From the NCBI GenBank assembly GCA_938743325.2, contig OW568869.1:248001-312000 (forward strand): a DNA stretch of 64,000 bases. The letters run 5' to 3'. This DNA comes from Pycnococcus provasolii. Taxonomy: Eukaryota; Chlorophyta; Pseudoscourfieldiophyceae; Pseudoscourfieldiales; Pycnococcaceae. Positions 28,701-38,234 of this stretch are shown in pieces (within the stretch, counting starts at the first letter, position 1; each line of letters begins with the position of its first letter). The position numbers and the translations under genes were made by a program. The notes under the pieces are model-generated. The model ran no database searches. It saw only the letters and a list, made by a program, of their open reading frames with translations, and was not told the origin of the DNA.

Positions 28701-29474
28701 TTATTCAGCCTGCGGTGCGAAGATGCCGCGGCCGAGTCCGCGCACGAGGTGCTGGATGCGCGCTTTGGCGATTTCTTCGCACAGGTCACGCTCGAGCGTG
28801 TCGAGGTGCTCGATACGCTCCATAGCGAGTCGGCACTTGGCGATGAGGTCCGCCTTCTCCCGCCTGACTCCGGCAAGCTCCTCCTCGAGCTCACCCGCAT
28901 CCGCGAGCGCGGCAACTTCCTCGAGTCCGCCCCCCTGCACCCCAACGCCTGCCGCGGCCGGCTGTTCCTGTTCGTGGATACGGTACGACTCCGGCCCGCC
29001 TCCTGCGCTCGACGGCGGTGCGCTGGGTTGTTGGCTCGGCGGGCGGTTTGGCGTGCCCATGCCAATGTTCGCGATCGACGCGCCTCCGTAGCTCGACGCG
29101 GATCCCGGCGGGTCACGTGCCGACGACCTTCCTGGCGTGCTGACGGTGCTCGCGCCCCCCGCCGTGGACGGCACGTAGCTTCCGTTGTCCATTCCCCTAG
29201 CGGCTGCCGCTTCTCGCAGTTGGTGCACGTACGTGCGTAGGATGGGCAGTCGCGGTTGTTTCCACCTCACGGCACCCTCTTCTTGGTTGAGCGGGTTTTT
29301 GTGGTCGTTGTCTCGTAGGAAGTTGAAGAATGTGGTGACGACTTGGTCTTTTGCGCCGTGCGTGTCGAAGAGGTTCATGATGTTCGACTCATAGTTGGGT
29401 TCGCAAATCAGGAAGTGCAGCGCTTCTGGGATGGCGTACACGTCGAACGGGTTGAACGGAAGGCGCGCACCCAT
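28701..29474 (-). CDS. Unknown protein, globular N terminus and C-terminal coiled coil
   Basis: This 257-residue protein is not recognised. Residues 1-95 look globular and conserved in style (LPFNPFDVYAIPEALHFL, LFDTHGAKDQVVTTFFNFL). Residues 95-180 are Ser/Pro/Gly-rich and probably disordered. Residues 185-250 form a heptad-like coiled coil (LEEELAGVRREKADLIAKCRLAME). The ATG at 29472-29474 starts it. The 3' flank carries the shared post-stop element, linking it by that feature to CruP and to the genes at 52397 and 62988. Confidence 0.75.
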   Translation of the reverse strand: MGARLPFNPFDVYAIPEALHFLICEPNYESNIMNLFDTHGAKDQVVTTFFNFLRDNDHKNPLNQEEGAVRWKQPRLPILRTYVHQLREAAAARGMDNGSYVPSTAGGASTVSTPGRSSARDPPGSASSYGGASIANIGMGTPNRPPSQQPSAPPSSAGGGPESYRIHEQEQPAAAGVGVQGGGLEEVAALADAGELEEELAGVRREKADLIAKCRLAMERIEHLDTLERDLCEEIAKARIQHLVRGLGRGIFAPQAE

Positions 29475-30093
29475 TGTTCAGATTTATTTATATAAAAGAC
29501 TAAGGAGTTCACGAGCGAGACGCAGGATGGACGGGTAAGAAGCTTTCAGTGAAACCACGAAAAACACAGAATGCAGAGAATGGGAATGGCGGGAATGAAC
29601 AGATGGAATGGTGTTCACACCACCACAAGGAGGCCGCCAGCGCACAAACCAGGTTCCTTTACTTTGGAAACGAACACCTTGTGGAACACCTTGTGAGTTG
29701 TGGACGACGACGACGACGAAGACGATGTGGGAGGAACGAAGTGTAAACTTTTTAAAAGCTACACACAGTACACACGCATTCACGTGCAGATACTAGTATA
29801 CTACGTGCCTGCTTTCTCTGAAGTGCAATAGTAACTTTACTTTAGAGGTGGTCAATCCGTCCATCCATACGATAGTTGGTATAAATGTAAATGTTGTTGT
29901 TGCCAATGTCAACAACAATCACATCTTTATATATCTTTTCACCGCTTGCAAGCTCCTTTGGATGTCACAACACAACACAACACTGTGGCACACTTCACAA
30001 CAATGGGTTGGCATGGGTGGGTGATATTTCGTCAGACGATGCTCCTTAAATTTCTTTTTATAAAATAACGTTAAGCAGACACGTCAGATCCGC

Positions 30094-30151
<58 letters not shown>

Positions 30152-30248
30152 GTGATCATCTTTATTTTTTCTAAACATTTATGAGCGCTTTGCTGTGATG
30201 TGCTGTGCTTGTTTAGTTTAGACGTTCTCGTTTTCTCGTTTTCTCGTT
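29475..30248. promoter_or_regulatory. Divergent spacer with a Z-DNA-type repeat
   Basis: 774 bp between two divergent genes, including the CG/TG tract at 30091-30147. A block at 29819-29872 weakly resembles the shared 3' element, although no supported gene ends there. No further gene is seen. Confidence 0.5.
30091..30147 (+). repeat. (CG)n(TG)n alternating purine-pyrimidine tract
   Basis: Nine CG units run directly into about nineteen TG units without interruption, ending about 100 bp upstream of the lipase-maturation-factor-like start. Such tracts readily form left-handed Z-DNA. Confidence 0.95.
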
Positions 30249-33200
30249 ATGGTGGCAGACACGAACACGAACGTTGTCGCCGCATACGTCTACCTCCACG
30301 CCCTTGGAATCGTCTCGCTCATGCAAACTGCAGACACACTCGCGCAAACACAAATCATACACGCAGTCGTACAAAGCAAAACCCATATAAAGAAGATCAC
30401 AACCTACGCATGTCTGGCGTGCTTCTTCAGCGCAAGCCTTGCAGTAGGCGTCGTGACGCCCGTCGCTTTATTCGGACTGTTCATATGCTACACAAATACG
30501 TGTCGAATTGGAACACGTATGCTGTCGTATCAATGGGACGCACTCAACGTAGAGGCCGCACTGTGGGCAATTCCGATGGCACCCTTCGCTCTGTGGCACT
30601 TCGTCGACGATGCGCCAAGCATCATAAACAATATCAGCAGCAGAACGAACGAAGAGATGTGCAGCGTTGGACCGCCTCAAGCTGCAACTCTCATCACAAC
30701 ACTGCTCTGCGTGCGCCTTCACGTTGCCGGCGGTGCCTTCTGCAAAGCCACGAGCGGGTGCACGCTGTGGCGTTCCGCACGTGCGCTTGAACACCACCTC
30801 TTCACGCAACCGCTGCCCCACGTAGGCGCATTCGTTGTGCGCGCGACACACAGCGACGCAGCGTTGCGCTTACTCACGTACACCGCAGAATTCGCGGAAC
30901 TCGTCGCACCCGCCGCGCTGCTGATGCCGTGGGAATCTGCGAGGGTGGCGGGTGTCGTGACCATCGCGCTCATACAATCCGCCTTCGCTCTCTCGGGGAA
31001 TTTTGGCGCAATCAACCTCCTTGCTGCAGTCACAGCCTTGCCGTCGTTGCCCGATTCCGTGTTTCCACACGCGTTCCGGCGGTACATCTGCTCACGTGCC
31101 GAGCATGCTTGGTGGGTACCGTCCTACGCGGCATGGGCCTTTCTTGCAGTGTACGTCGCACTAGCGCTCTATCCCACAGCAAAAGCTCTGCACTTTGAGC
31201 GAATGCGCACGACCTTGCTCAGCATTCCGGGATGGAATCGCATCATCGCCTTCACCGCACTCGGGAGGTACGTAAATCACTACGGCCTATTCGGGCGCAT
31301 GACGCCGCGCCCCCGCCGTGAACTCGTGTTCGAGCAATCGCTAGACGGACGCGTCTGGTGCGAGATGCGAGCACGCTACAGGCCGGGAGACAGCAGCTGT
31401 TTGAGTCGTGCACCAGCTTTTCTCGCATTCAGATGCCCACGAGTCGATTGGTCGCTGTGGTTCCTCACGAACGACAACCGATCTGCGCACAGACGGCCAG
31501 CTCCAAGTTGGTTCTATGCCGTGCTTGAGGCGGCATGCTTACCCGGACACTTCCCAGGAAGTGCAATCTTTCAAGCATCTGCCGAGCACACTGCCGATGT
31601 CGCGGAGGGCACGGCACGCGCTCGTGCAGCTGTCTACACTCTTCGCCCGTCTCCACGTCGTTCGCCCTCATGGTGGACGCGTGACCGCGACACTCGACTT
31701 TATGCTGGTGGAGCGATCGCGGAGAGAAATCTTGACAATGATCCGGAGGCTGCAGCTGCGCGCAAGATCCAAGCATTTTTACGCCGCCGCAAAATACAGC
31801 AAAATGTCACCTCCGCGAGCACCGTGTCGAGGCCACCAGAGGAGCGTAGCGGCACGGTAGTTGTGGCAGGCGTGTCGCTGCAGCATGCTGAAGGATTGGA
31901 GACGTTTGCTAATGCTTGCAAAACAATTGCAACGAAAGCATACTTCGAGGCTGACTCGGTGAGGCTCCCGGAGGCTTCATCTGCTGAAGACAAGCAGCAG
32001 AGCGTTGCTAAGCTGCTAATGCCTCTTCTTGGTAAAAACGCGGCGGGCATCTGCGGAATTTCCTTTTCGCGTTGTGAGATTGACGATACCGGCGCGGCTG
32101 CGCTCGCGGTCGTCGCAACACGTCGTCCAGCGCTGAACTCGCTCGAGCTCACGTACTCAAATGTAGGGGCAAGAGGAATTCTTCAATTGGCTCACGGCTG
32201 TCGCCAGTGTAAAAACCTCACGCACCTATCCGTCGACGGATCGATGGCTGGAAATGGAGGTGCCATTGCTGTGGCCAGCGCACTTAAGCTCGGCAAGTGT
32301 GCCCTGCGAGCGGTGAGCCTTCGTGATACCTTGCTCGGAACGGCTGGCATCGAGGCGATTGCTGACGTTGCCTGCCAACATTTGGAGCGTCTCGACGTTG
32401 GCCTGAATGACGCGATTGGCGACGAGGGCGCACATGTGCTGGCCCGTGCGGTGCAAGCTAGCGCATCACAGCGGAGGTTGCGATGGCTCGGCATGGAGCG
32501 CTGCGGTGTGACCAATCGTGGCGTGAGATATTTCAAAGATGCTCTTTCACCACGCCGTGATGCCGACCAGGATAGAGAGAGTTCCGCCGCGACCTTGTCG
32601 CCACGTTTCCTATGGTTTGCGTTGGCGGAGAATTATGTTAGCCTCTCATCCCTTGGCGATCTGGCAAGGCAAACGAACGGAGCTGCTGTCGTTGCAACGA
32701 TGTCTGGAGCTGACTATGTTCGCACTTCATCAATCGATGCGCTGAATGCTCTTGGAGCTGCGCTACAAAAGGCTGGTTCCATGGACGATGCACTGACGAC
32801 CAAGGACTACTCTGTGGATGTTTCTGAGATTCCCGGTGGCGAAAGTTTGCTCAGCGCCGCGGCTGCGGCTGGCGTGCAATCGTTTGTGGCACGTGCGTGC
32901 GATGCAAGATCACTTAATTCACCGCCTTCACAAGCATCGTCTTGCCTCGCACATCTCGACCTGACTGCAAATCTCCTGGACAATCGCGCAATTGAACAGC
33001 TCTCTACAGCTTTGACAACAACAATGACGAATGTTACAGTTCTGAAGTTGCGTGCCAATTACTTGCTGGACACATCATGCATAGCGTCGCTGGCTCGAGC
33101 CGTAGCTGATCGAAGTTTTCAGTGTGTTGATCTCGGAGAGACGAATGCGTCTGATGAAGGCGCGGAGGCATGGGCTGCGGTGCGCGTGGTTGAGCTGAAT

Positions 33201-33410
33201 TTGGAAAATGCGAGTGTTGGCGAGAAAGGCGCCGCGAGTTTGGCGGAAGCCGTGGAGTCTGGCCGCGTCGTTCGTCTGCGACTTGCTGGTAACAGCAAGG
33301 AGTTGCGAGGTGTGTCGTGGAGGCGTCGATTCGAGGCGTGCTGCGAGCTCGCGATGGAGGAGGAGGGAGGATCTCAGGCTCAGGAAGAAGATGTGGAGGT
33401 GACCTTGTAA
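30249..33410 (+). CDS. Lipase maturation factor-like membrane protein fused to IQ motif and LRR domain
   Basis: A single 1,053-residue frame holds three parts. Residues 1-430 match the LMF family: several membrane helices, MLSYQWDALNVEAALWAIPMA, LHVAGGAFCKATSGCTLW, the LSGNFGAINLL block, and the soluble end NHYGLFGRMTPRPRRELVFE, then SLDGRVW, YRPGD and RVDWSLWF. LMF proteins sit in the ER and help secreted lipases fold. An IQ-like calmodulin-binding helix (AAARKIQAFLRRRKIQQN) lies near residue 505. Residues 540-1030 are RNI/NLRC-type LRR units (LNSLELTYSNVGARGI, LERLDVGLNDAIGDEG, LKLRANYLLDTSCI, VELNLENASVGEKG). No stop separates the parts. Two genes joined by a missed intron or read-through is the alternative. 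Confidence 0.85.
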   Translation: MVADTNTNVVAAYVYLHALGIVSLMQTADTLAQTQIIHAVVQSKTHIKKITTYACLACFFSASLAVGVVTPVALFGLFICYTNTCRIGTRMLSYQWDALNVEAALWAIPMAPFALWHFVDDAPSIINNISSRTNEEMCSVGPPQAATLITTLLCVRLHVAGGAFCKATSGCTLWRSARALEHHLFTQPLPHVGAFVVRATHSDAALRLLTYTAEFAELVAPAALLMPWESARVAGVVTIALIQSAFALSGNFGAINLLAAVTALPSLPDSVFPHAFRRYICSRAEHAWWVPSYAAWAFLAVYVALALYPTAKALHFERMRTTLLSIPGWNRIIAFTALGRYVNHYGLFGRMTPRPRRELVFEQSLDGRVWCEMRARYRPGDSSCLSRAPAFLAFRCPRVDWSLWFLTNDNRSAHRRPAPSWFYAVLEAACLPGHFPGSAIFQASAEHTADVAEGTARARAAVYTLRPSPRRSPSWWTRDRDTRLYAGGAIAERNLDNDPEAAAARKIQAFLRRRKIQQNVTSASTVSRPPEERSGTVVVAGVSLQHAEGLETFANACKTIATKAYFEADSVRLPEASSAEDKQQSVAKLLMPLLGKNAAGICGISFSRCEIDDTGAAALAVVATRRPALNSLELTYSNVGARGILQLAHGCRQCKNLTHLSVDGSMAGNGGAIAVASALKLGKCALRAVSLRDTLLGTAGIEAIADVACQHLERLDVGLNDAIGDEGAHVLARAVQASASQRRLRWLGMERCGVTNRGVRYFKDALSPRRDADQDRESSAATLSPRFLWFALAENYVSLSSLGDLARQTNGAAVVATMSGADYVRTSSIDALNALGAALQKAGSMDDALTTKDYSVDVSEIPGGESLLSAAAAAGVQSFVARACDARSLNSPPSQASSCLAHLDLTANLLDNRAIEQLSTALTTTMTNVTVLKLRANYLLDTSCIASLARAVADRSFQCVDLGETNASDEGAEAWAAVRVVELNLENASVGEKGAASLAEAVESGRVVRLRLAGNSKELRGVSWRRRFEACCELAMEEEGGSQAQEEDVEVTL

Positions 33411-33476
33411 ACAATTGTGTATATTATTCCATTGAGCGGATCTTAGTGTAATTACAGCAACAATATGACTTGACTT
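33411..33476. terminator. 66-bp convergent spacer with palindromic TGTAATTACA
   Basis: The 10-bp palindrome at 33447-33456 places a TGTAA poly(A)-type signal on both strands, about 36 nt after one stop and about 20 nt after the other. Both converging genes could use it for 3'-end formation. The signal is known from green algae; its use here is inference. Confidence 0.55.
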
Positions 33477-36400
33477 TTACTCTTCGTCATCGTCGTCATC
33501 GTCATCGTCGTCGTCGTCATCCTCCTCCTCCTGAAGCCATTCCACAAAAGCCTTAAGCTTCGTCGCCAAACCCTCCAGCTCTTTCTTACCCTCGGCTGAT
33601 CCATGCCACGCCAGGATCACATCCTCGTCGAGGGCATCCACGTCGTAGAGGAATTTGACGAGATGTGCAAATGTAGAAGCGACGGGGGCATGCTTAAAGC
33701 AATGTCTGACCATACCGTCGAGGGCAGCCTTCTGAGACATTAAGTGTAGCGTGAAGAAGTACTTCACAACCTTCGGCATTGCTGTCAACAGCGTCTTGAA
33801 GCGGACGAGGAATTCCTTATCGTTAGCACATTCCACGTTCGCATTTCGCAGTGCATCCCCATCCTTCATCGAGCCGTGCGGAACGCGCAGGCTAAGATTC
33901 AGCATCGATAACAGCAGAGGCTCCGCAACGTCACGGGCACCGCGCCCTTCAGCCTTGGCAGAAATCAGTAAACTTTCAACAAACTTCGCAGGCGGCCGTC
34001 CATCTACGAGGCTGTCAATCAATGACGACTCCACCGCTTCATACAGCATCTGTTTTTCCTTCGCCTCCGCCTCGCTTGCCGCGAGCGCACCGAGCGTGGC
34101 TGCGCGAAGGTTGCGAAGGCTAGTGTAGATGGCAGTGCCGTCACGTCGAAGACGACCGAGAAATTGTAGGTGGTCCTCGTACGTCAGCAGCCGGCCGAGG
34201 TCGTCCAGGAGGATGATCACGTCCACACCCTGGCAATCGGTACCGTAGATGCTGCTGTAGTCCACGACAAGCGTGTGAATAGGCGGCTGTTTCTTAAACA
34301 TTGCCTTTTCTGGAACGTGCAGAAGCGTTTGCTGGAAGAGGCGCTTCACAAGACCTTCTTCGCCCTCGGCGCGGCTGTACGTGACGCCTCGCGACAGCAT
34401 GACGAGAGTGTTGTCGTCCACCGTCTCCGCCTCCTCGGCGGAAATGGAAAGTCCGGTGGACAGCGCAATCTGCGCCTTGCCACCCTCAACGCTGAGCCCC
34501 TGCTTGGCCTCCTCCTCCTCATCCTTCGCGCGTCGCTTCTCCTCCTTCTCCGACAGCTTGTTCAGACGATCAGCCTCGCGCATGCGTGCCTTGAGCCGGT
34601 GAATACTCTCGTTCCACTTCTCCTCGTTTTCCATGCCCGCAAGCTGCATCGCCGTTCCGCGAGAGTCCACCGTGGCGATCATAGTGACGCCCGACTTTGA
34701 GCACATCTCGCGCAGCGTTGCCGCCGGGCGTGGTCGACCCGTCCACTTTTCGCGGAGCTGGTCAAAGCGCTTGCTCGAGAGCTCGGTGATCTCGCTCTCA
34801 AGCGCCTCGCGAACGCTCTTCAGCTCGCCGTGCAGTGCCATCCAGTCGCCACCCTTCTCCTTTTTAGCTGCTTTGGCCTTAGAGCTGCCGCTGCTGAGAA
34901 GCTCGGTTCCCTGCTGCGATGTCAGGTGGCGAAGCAGCAGAATGCGCAGTCGCTCGTCGCATGCAATGGCATTCGAGAATTCTCCAAAGCTCTTGAAGAG
35001 GTGCAACGGGCTGAGCGGTGTCACCGTCTTCGCCTCCTGATCCCAGACATGTAGCTTCGAGGTGGGCAGGTCGTACGGCTCCTGCGTGATGACGCACCGC
35101 TGAGCTGGCTCGCACCTGCCCTTCCACCAGTTGGGCAGCTTTCCCCACGGCTCGATGGTGGCGGAAGCGAGCACCGTTGTGTGAGGGGCGTCCCACATGA
35201 TCTTCTTGCAGACTAAAAGCGTTCGATCATCGAGGTGGATTCCCATGTTCGGCTCGTCGTAGTACAGCAGCAGATTTGAGCGGTGGAATCGGTCGCCGAG
35301 GCTGTCAATTTCAGCGCGGCTATACGCGAGCAATTCCGCGGTGGCGTGCACGTCAGCCACAATCACGTCAGGCTGCCCGTTGCCGCGATCCATCAGCTCC
35401 TCGCCGAGGCGCTTCGCGAGGTGCAGCTGCTCCCCCAAAGGTCCGGATCCCATCGATCCCTTTTCGAGACTTTTGATGAGCTCCGCCGCCTCGCTCCCCT
35501 CCTTGATGTCTCTGTTGCGCTTCGTACGAATCGAGTACGGGCGGCGCACTTGGAACTTCTTGTTGCCAGCCTTCGACGCCGTCCAGTAGACAAGATTCTG
35601 CGCCTCGCACTCCTGACCGACGCGCTTCAGTACGTTCTTCGTGGGCACGCTGTAGATGAGCACCACGTTCGGATGATTTCCCTTCAGCAGGTGAATGTGC
35701 GTCATGATCGCCGTGAACGTCTTACCGGAGCCCGTGGGCGTCGAGAGGATCACGTGAAGCGGGAGCGGCAGCTGCTCCTCGTTTCTCGCATGCTCAATCT
35801 CCGTTAGGTGTGTGTCCATCATGTCGAGCAGGTGCTCCTGGTGCTTGTAGCGAGTCGGCTTGCCGAACGGCGTGAACTTGTTGAAGCAGCTGTACGACAT
35901 CTCGAACGTCGCATCCTTCGATGAGTCGCTGGCGTTATTCCACATCAGCCGAGCGGCTGTCCACTGCACGGAGTCCGGCCCTGCAGCCACGGCGTCGCGG
36001 CGAAGCTTAAGGAGATCGTTTGGGCCGCCACTCGAGATGGCCTCAAGGAAACGAAACGTGGGAACGTGGCCACCCTTCGGCCTCGACAGCACGTCGAGGA
36101 TCTCCTCCTTCTTCATGTTGCTAAACTCCTTCTTCAGCTTCTTGTCCTCCGACATCTTCTCGTACATCTCGGGATAGCACTGCTTGGCGAGCTTCTTGTA
36201 CAGGCCGCCGCCGCTGTCGCGCTGGCTGTAGAAGAAGCCGAACGTCTCCTTCTCCCTCAGCTCGTACGACACCACGCTGCTTGACCACGGCTGGATTTCG
36301 TTCATGATCTTGTACGACGGCCCCATCTTCGTTCGTGCGACGACGTCGCGGTGGTCAATATCAAGCCAGTCCTGCGTGGTGAGTGTCGAGCCAACGTCCA

Positions 36401-38234
36401 CCGCGTCGCTGTAGCCCTTGAGCATGCTCTTCTTCTTCGGCGCGGCGCTATCCTCCGACGCCGACTCCTCCTCCGGCGCTGGCGCACTAGATTCAGCACT
36501 CTCGTCCTCCGACGGTGAAACGGGCGGGGGTGGCGGGCCGGGCAAGGGCGTGTCAGGCAGCAGCAGAGCGCGCGTCTCCGACGCCCCAGGTGGGCTTGCA
36601 TCCGCCGCGCCGCACACGTGCAGCATCACGGCGATGGCCACGGCGATGTTGCGCGGCAGCTTACCGCCGCTCTGCTCGAAGATCGCGTCGCATGTTTCTG
36701 CCACCGTCGCACGCACAACCGCCGCGGCGGCTGCAGTCGCATCTTCCTCCGAGACGGGTGGCGTATCCGCGACAGCCATTTCGGCGCTCACCAGGTCGTC
36801 AGCCGCGGTTTCGGCACGGAAGCGCCGTCGCGCCACCTCCGAGGCTGCAGCCGGCGCCTCGGCACCCGCCTTGGGCGCGACGAGAGGCAGGAAGGCGAGA
36901 CGGGCAACGTCCGCCTCGTACAGGCCAGCCGCACCGACTGCCACCTTGTCATCTTCGCCGCCGCTGGGAGCTTGCCTGTTGGCCATCAAGGCTGAGGCGG
37001 CAGCCTGCAGCAGCGGCCTAATCTTATCCAGATCGACGGGGCGGATGTCCATGCTGCTGAGGCCGACGCTTGCCCACGCGAGCACGCACTCCGGGACGAT
37101 CGATCTTGCGAGTCGCGTGACGAACGCCGGGTCAAGCCAGCCGCCCACGCCGCATGCGTTGAAAGCGCTCGCGGAAACGCTCTCGTACGTGTCCTTCGGC
37201 GCCTCCGCCGACTCGCTGCTCGACGCGAGGTCCATCAGGCGTGCAGCCTCGGCATTCGACGCCGCGATGTCCTGGTCGACTCGTTTGCCAGCCTCGAGGT
37301 ATGCCTCCACGCAGCTGTTGAATGTCTTCAGCTGCTCCTCCGAGAAGTCCTTGATTCCGAGCGTTTTCTGGAAGAAGGCGAGGTCGAGCTCGTCGTCGGG
37401 GTGCACGAGGCTGAGGGCGGCGGCGAGCGCGGGGCTTGGGATGGTTGGCAGATCCTCCTGCGCGAGCCTCTCCGCCTCTCCGTCCGGCGCGCCGCAGAAG
37501 TCGCGTGTGTCGTCCGTGCCCATCAGCACAGCCACCTGCGCCCGTCTCAGCGTCTCGATGCGATGCCCAAGCACCTTGGCCATTTCCGACCCTTCGGGAG
37601 CTAGGCGTTCGCGCCACCCGATCCAGCTCCCGTTCACGTCCCACACCTGGAACGTGCACGAGCTCACGTCGACGGACGCGTCTGAGATGAAGCAGATGCG
37701 CTCGACGAATGGGAAGACGCAGAACACCGTGTCAGCGGTGAGCAGCGCGAACACCGCGCTTCCCATCTTCCTGTACAGTCCCATGAGAAGTCTTGGCGCG
37801 GAGTGCGAGGCTCTCAGCAGTCGGCACCCTCGCGCGTCGACGAGCGCCTGCGTGAACACCATGGATGCTGACGGTCCCGGTATGGACGTTCGTTCCGCGT
37901 GTCTCCTCCTTCGCCTGACGAATGTCGCCACGTGGCTAGGCTCGACGCCGCTCTCGACGCACGAGTCCATGACGATGTAGAGTTTGAGTCCCGTGCTCTG
38001 TAGTCCTTGTATGTACCTGAAAGTTTCCAAGTAGATTGCGCTGTGCAGTTCTTCGGTTCTGTAGTCGACGGGCGCCCCTCTGGACGCGACGCGCGCGACA
38101 ACCAAGTCGAAGAGTGCGGTAGCGTCGATGAGTAAGATGTTACCCGCCTGGGAGGTCATTTCGCGCGCGCAGAGCGTGACGACGCGCGGCTTGGAGTGGC
38201 GCTCCAGCTGAGAGCGGAGACCTTGTATGCCCAT
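33477..38234 (-). CDS. FEN/Asteroid-like nuclease domain fused to an SF2 helicase
   Basis: The protein has 1,585 residues starting at the ATG at 38232-38234 (MGIQGL, the classic start of FEN/XRN/Asteroid nucleases). Residues 1-260 carry the PIN-type core: Asp37 in LLIDATAL, Asp90 in LYIVMDSC, Asp168 in ALLTADTVF. The EAxA-type acidic motif is replaced by SHSA, so activity may be reduced. The middle (260-780) is Ala/Ser/Asp-rich. The helicase has Walker A STPTGSGKT (831-839), a DEPN box (993-996), SAT (1024-1026) and QFLGRLRRDG (1357-1366). The tail ends in a long Asp run from a GTC microsatellite. The frame upstream to 38576 is Pro/Lys repeat from telomere-like DNA and is excluded. It is divergent from epsilon-tubulin by 437 bp. 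The function is unknown; nucleic-acid processing is inferred. Confidence 0.85.
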   Translation of the reverse strand: MGIQGLRSQLERHSKPRVVTLCAREMTSQAGNILLIDATALFDLVVARVASRGAPVDYRTEELHSAIYLETFRYIQGLQSTGLKLYIVMDSCVESGVEPSHVATFVRRRRRHAERTSIPGPSASMVFTQALVDARGCRLLRASHSAPRLLMGLYRKMGSAVFALLTADTVFCVFPFVERICFISDASVDVSSCTFQVWDVNGSWIGWRERLAPEGSEMAKVLGHRIETLRRAQVAVLMGTDDTRDFCGAPDGEAERLAQEDLPTIPSPALAAALSLVHPDDELDLAFFQKTLGIKDFSEEQLKTFNSCVEAYLEAGKRVDQDIAASNAEAARLMDLASSSESAEAPKDTYESVSASAFNACGVGGWLDPAFVTRLARSIVPECVLAWASVGLSSMDIRPVDLDKIRPLLQAAASALMANRQAPSGGEDDKVAVGAAGLYEADVARLAFLPLVAPKAGAEAPAAASEVARRRFRAETAADDLVSAEMAVADTPPVSEEDATAAAAAVVRATVAETCDAIFEQSGGKLPRNIAVAIAVMLHVCGAADASPPGASETRALLLPDTPLPGPPPPPVSPSEDESAESSAPAPEEESASEDSAAPKKKSMLKGYSDAVDVGSTLTTQDWLDIDHRDVVARTKMGPSYKIMNEIQPWSSSVVSYELREKETFGFFYSQRDSGGGLYKKLAKQCYPEMYEKMSEDKKLKKEFSNMKKEEILDVLSRPKGGHVPTFRFLEAISSGGPNDLLKLRRDAVAAGPDSVQWTAARLMWNNASDSSKDATFEMSYSCFNKFTPFGKPTRYKHQEHLLDMMDTHLTEIEHARNEEQLPLPLHVILSTPTGSGKTFTAIMTHIHLLKGNHPNVVLIYSVPTKNVLKRVGQECEAQNLVYWTASKAGNKKFQVRRPYSIRTKRNRDIKEGSEAAELIKSLEKGSMGSGPLGEQLHLAKRLGEELMDRGNGQPDVIVADVHATAELLAYSRAEIDSLGDRFHRSNLLLYYDEPNMGIHLDDRTLLVCKKIMWDAPHTTVLASATIEPWGKLPNWWKGRCEPAQRCVITQEPYDLPTSKLHVWDQEAKTVTPLSPLHLFKSFGEFSNAIACDERLRILLLRHLTSQQGTELLSSGSSKAKAAKKEKGGDWMALHGELKSVREALESEITELSSKRFDQLREKWTGRPRPAATLREMCSKSGVTMIATVDSRGTAMQLAGMENEEKWNESIHRLKARMREADRLNKLSEKEEKRRAKDEEEEAKQGLSVEGGKAQIALSTGLSISAEEAETVDDNTLVMLSRGVTYSRAEGEEGLVKRLFQQTLLHVPEKAMFKKQPPIHTLVVDYSSIYGTDCQGVDVIILLDDLGRLLTYEDHLQFLGRLRRDGTAIYTSLRNLRAATLGALAASEAEAKEKQMLYEAVESSLIDSLVDGRPPAKFVESLLISAKAEGRGARDVAEPLLLSMLNLSLRVPHGSMKDGDALRNANVECANDKEFLVRFKTLLTAMPKVVKYFFTLHLMSQKAALDGMVRHCFKHAPVASTFAHLVKFLYDVDALDEDVILAWHGSAEGKKELEGLATKLKAFVEWLQEEEDDDDDDDDDDDDEE

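Noticed and set aside
29819-29872. Possible fifth copy of the post-stop element
   Set aside because: Similarity is only moderate (about three quarters by eye) and no supported gene ends just before it.
30091-30147. Tandem tracts considered as CRISPR-like or satellite arrays
   Set aside because: Simple dinucleotide repeats without unique spacers.
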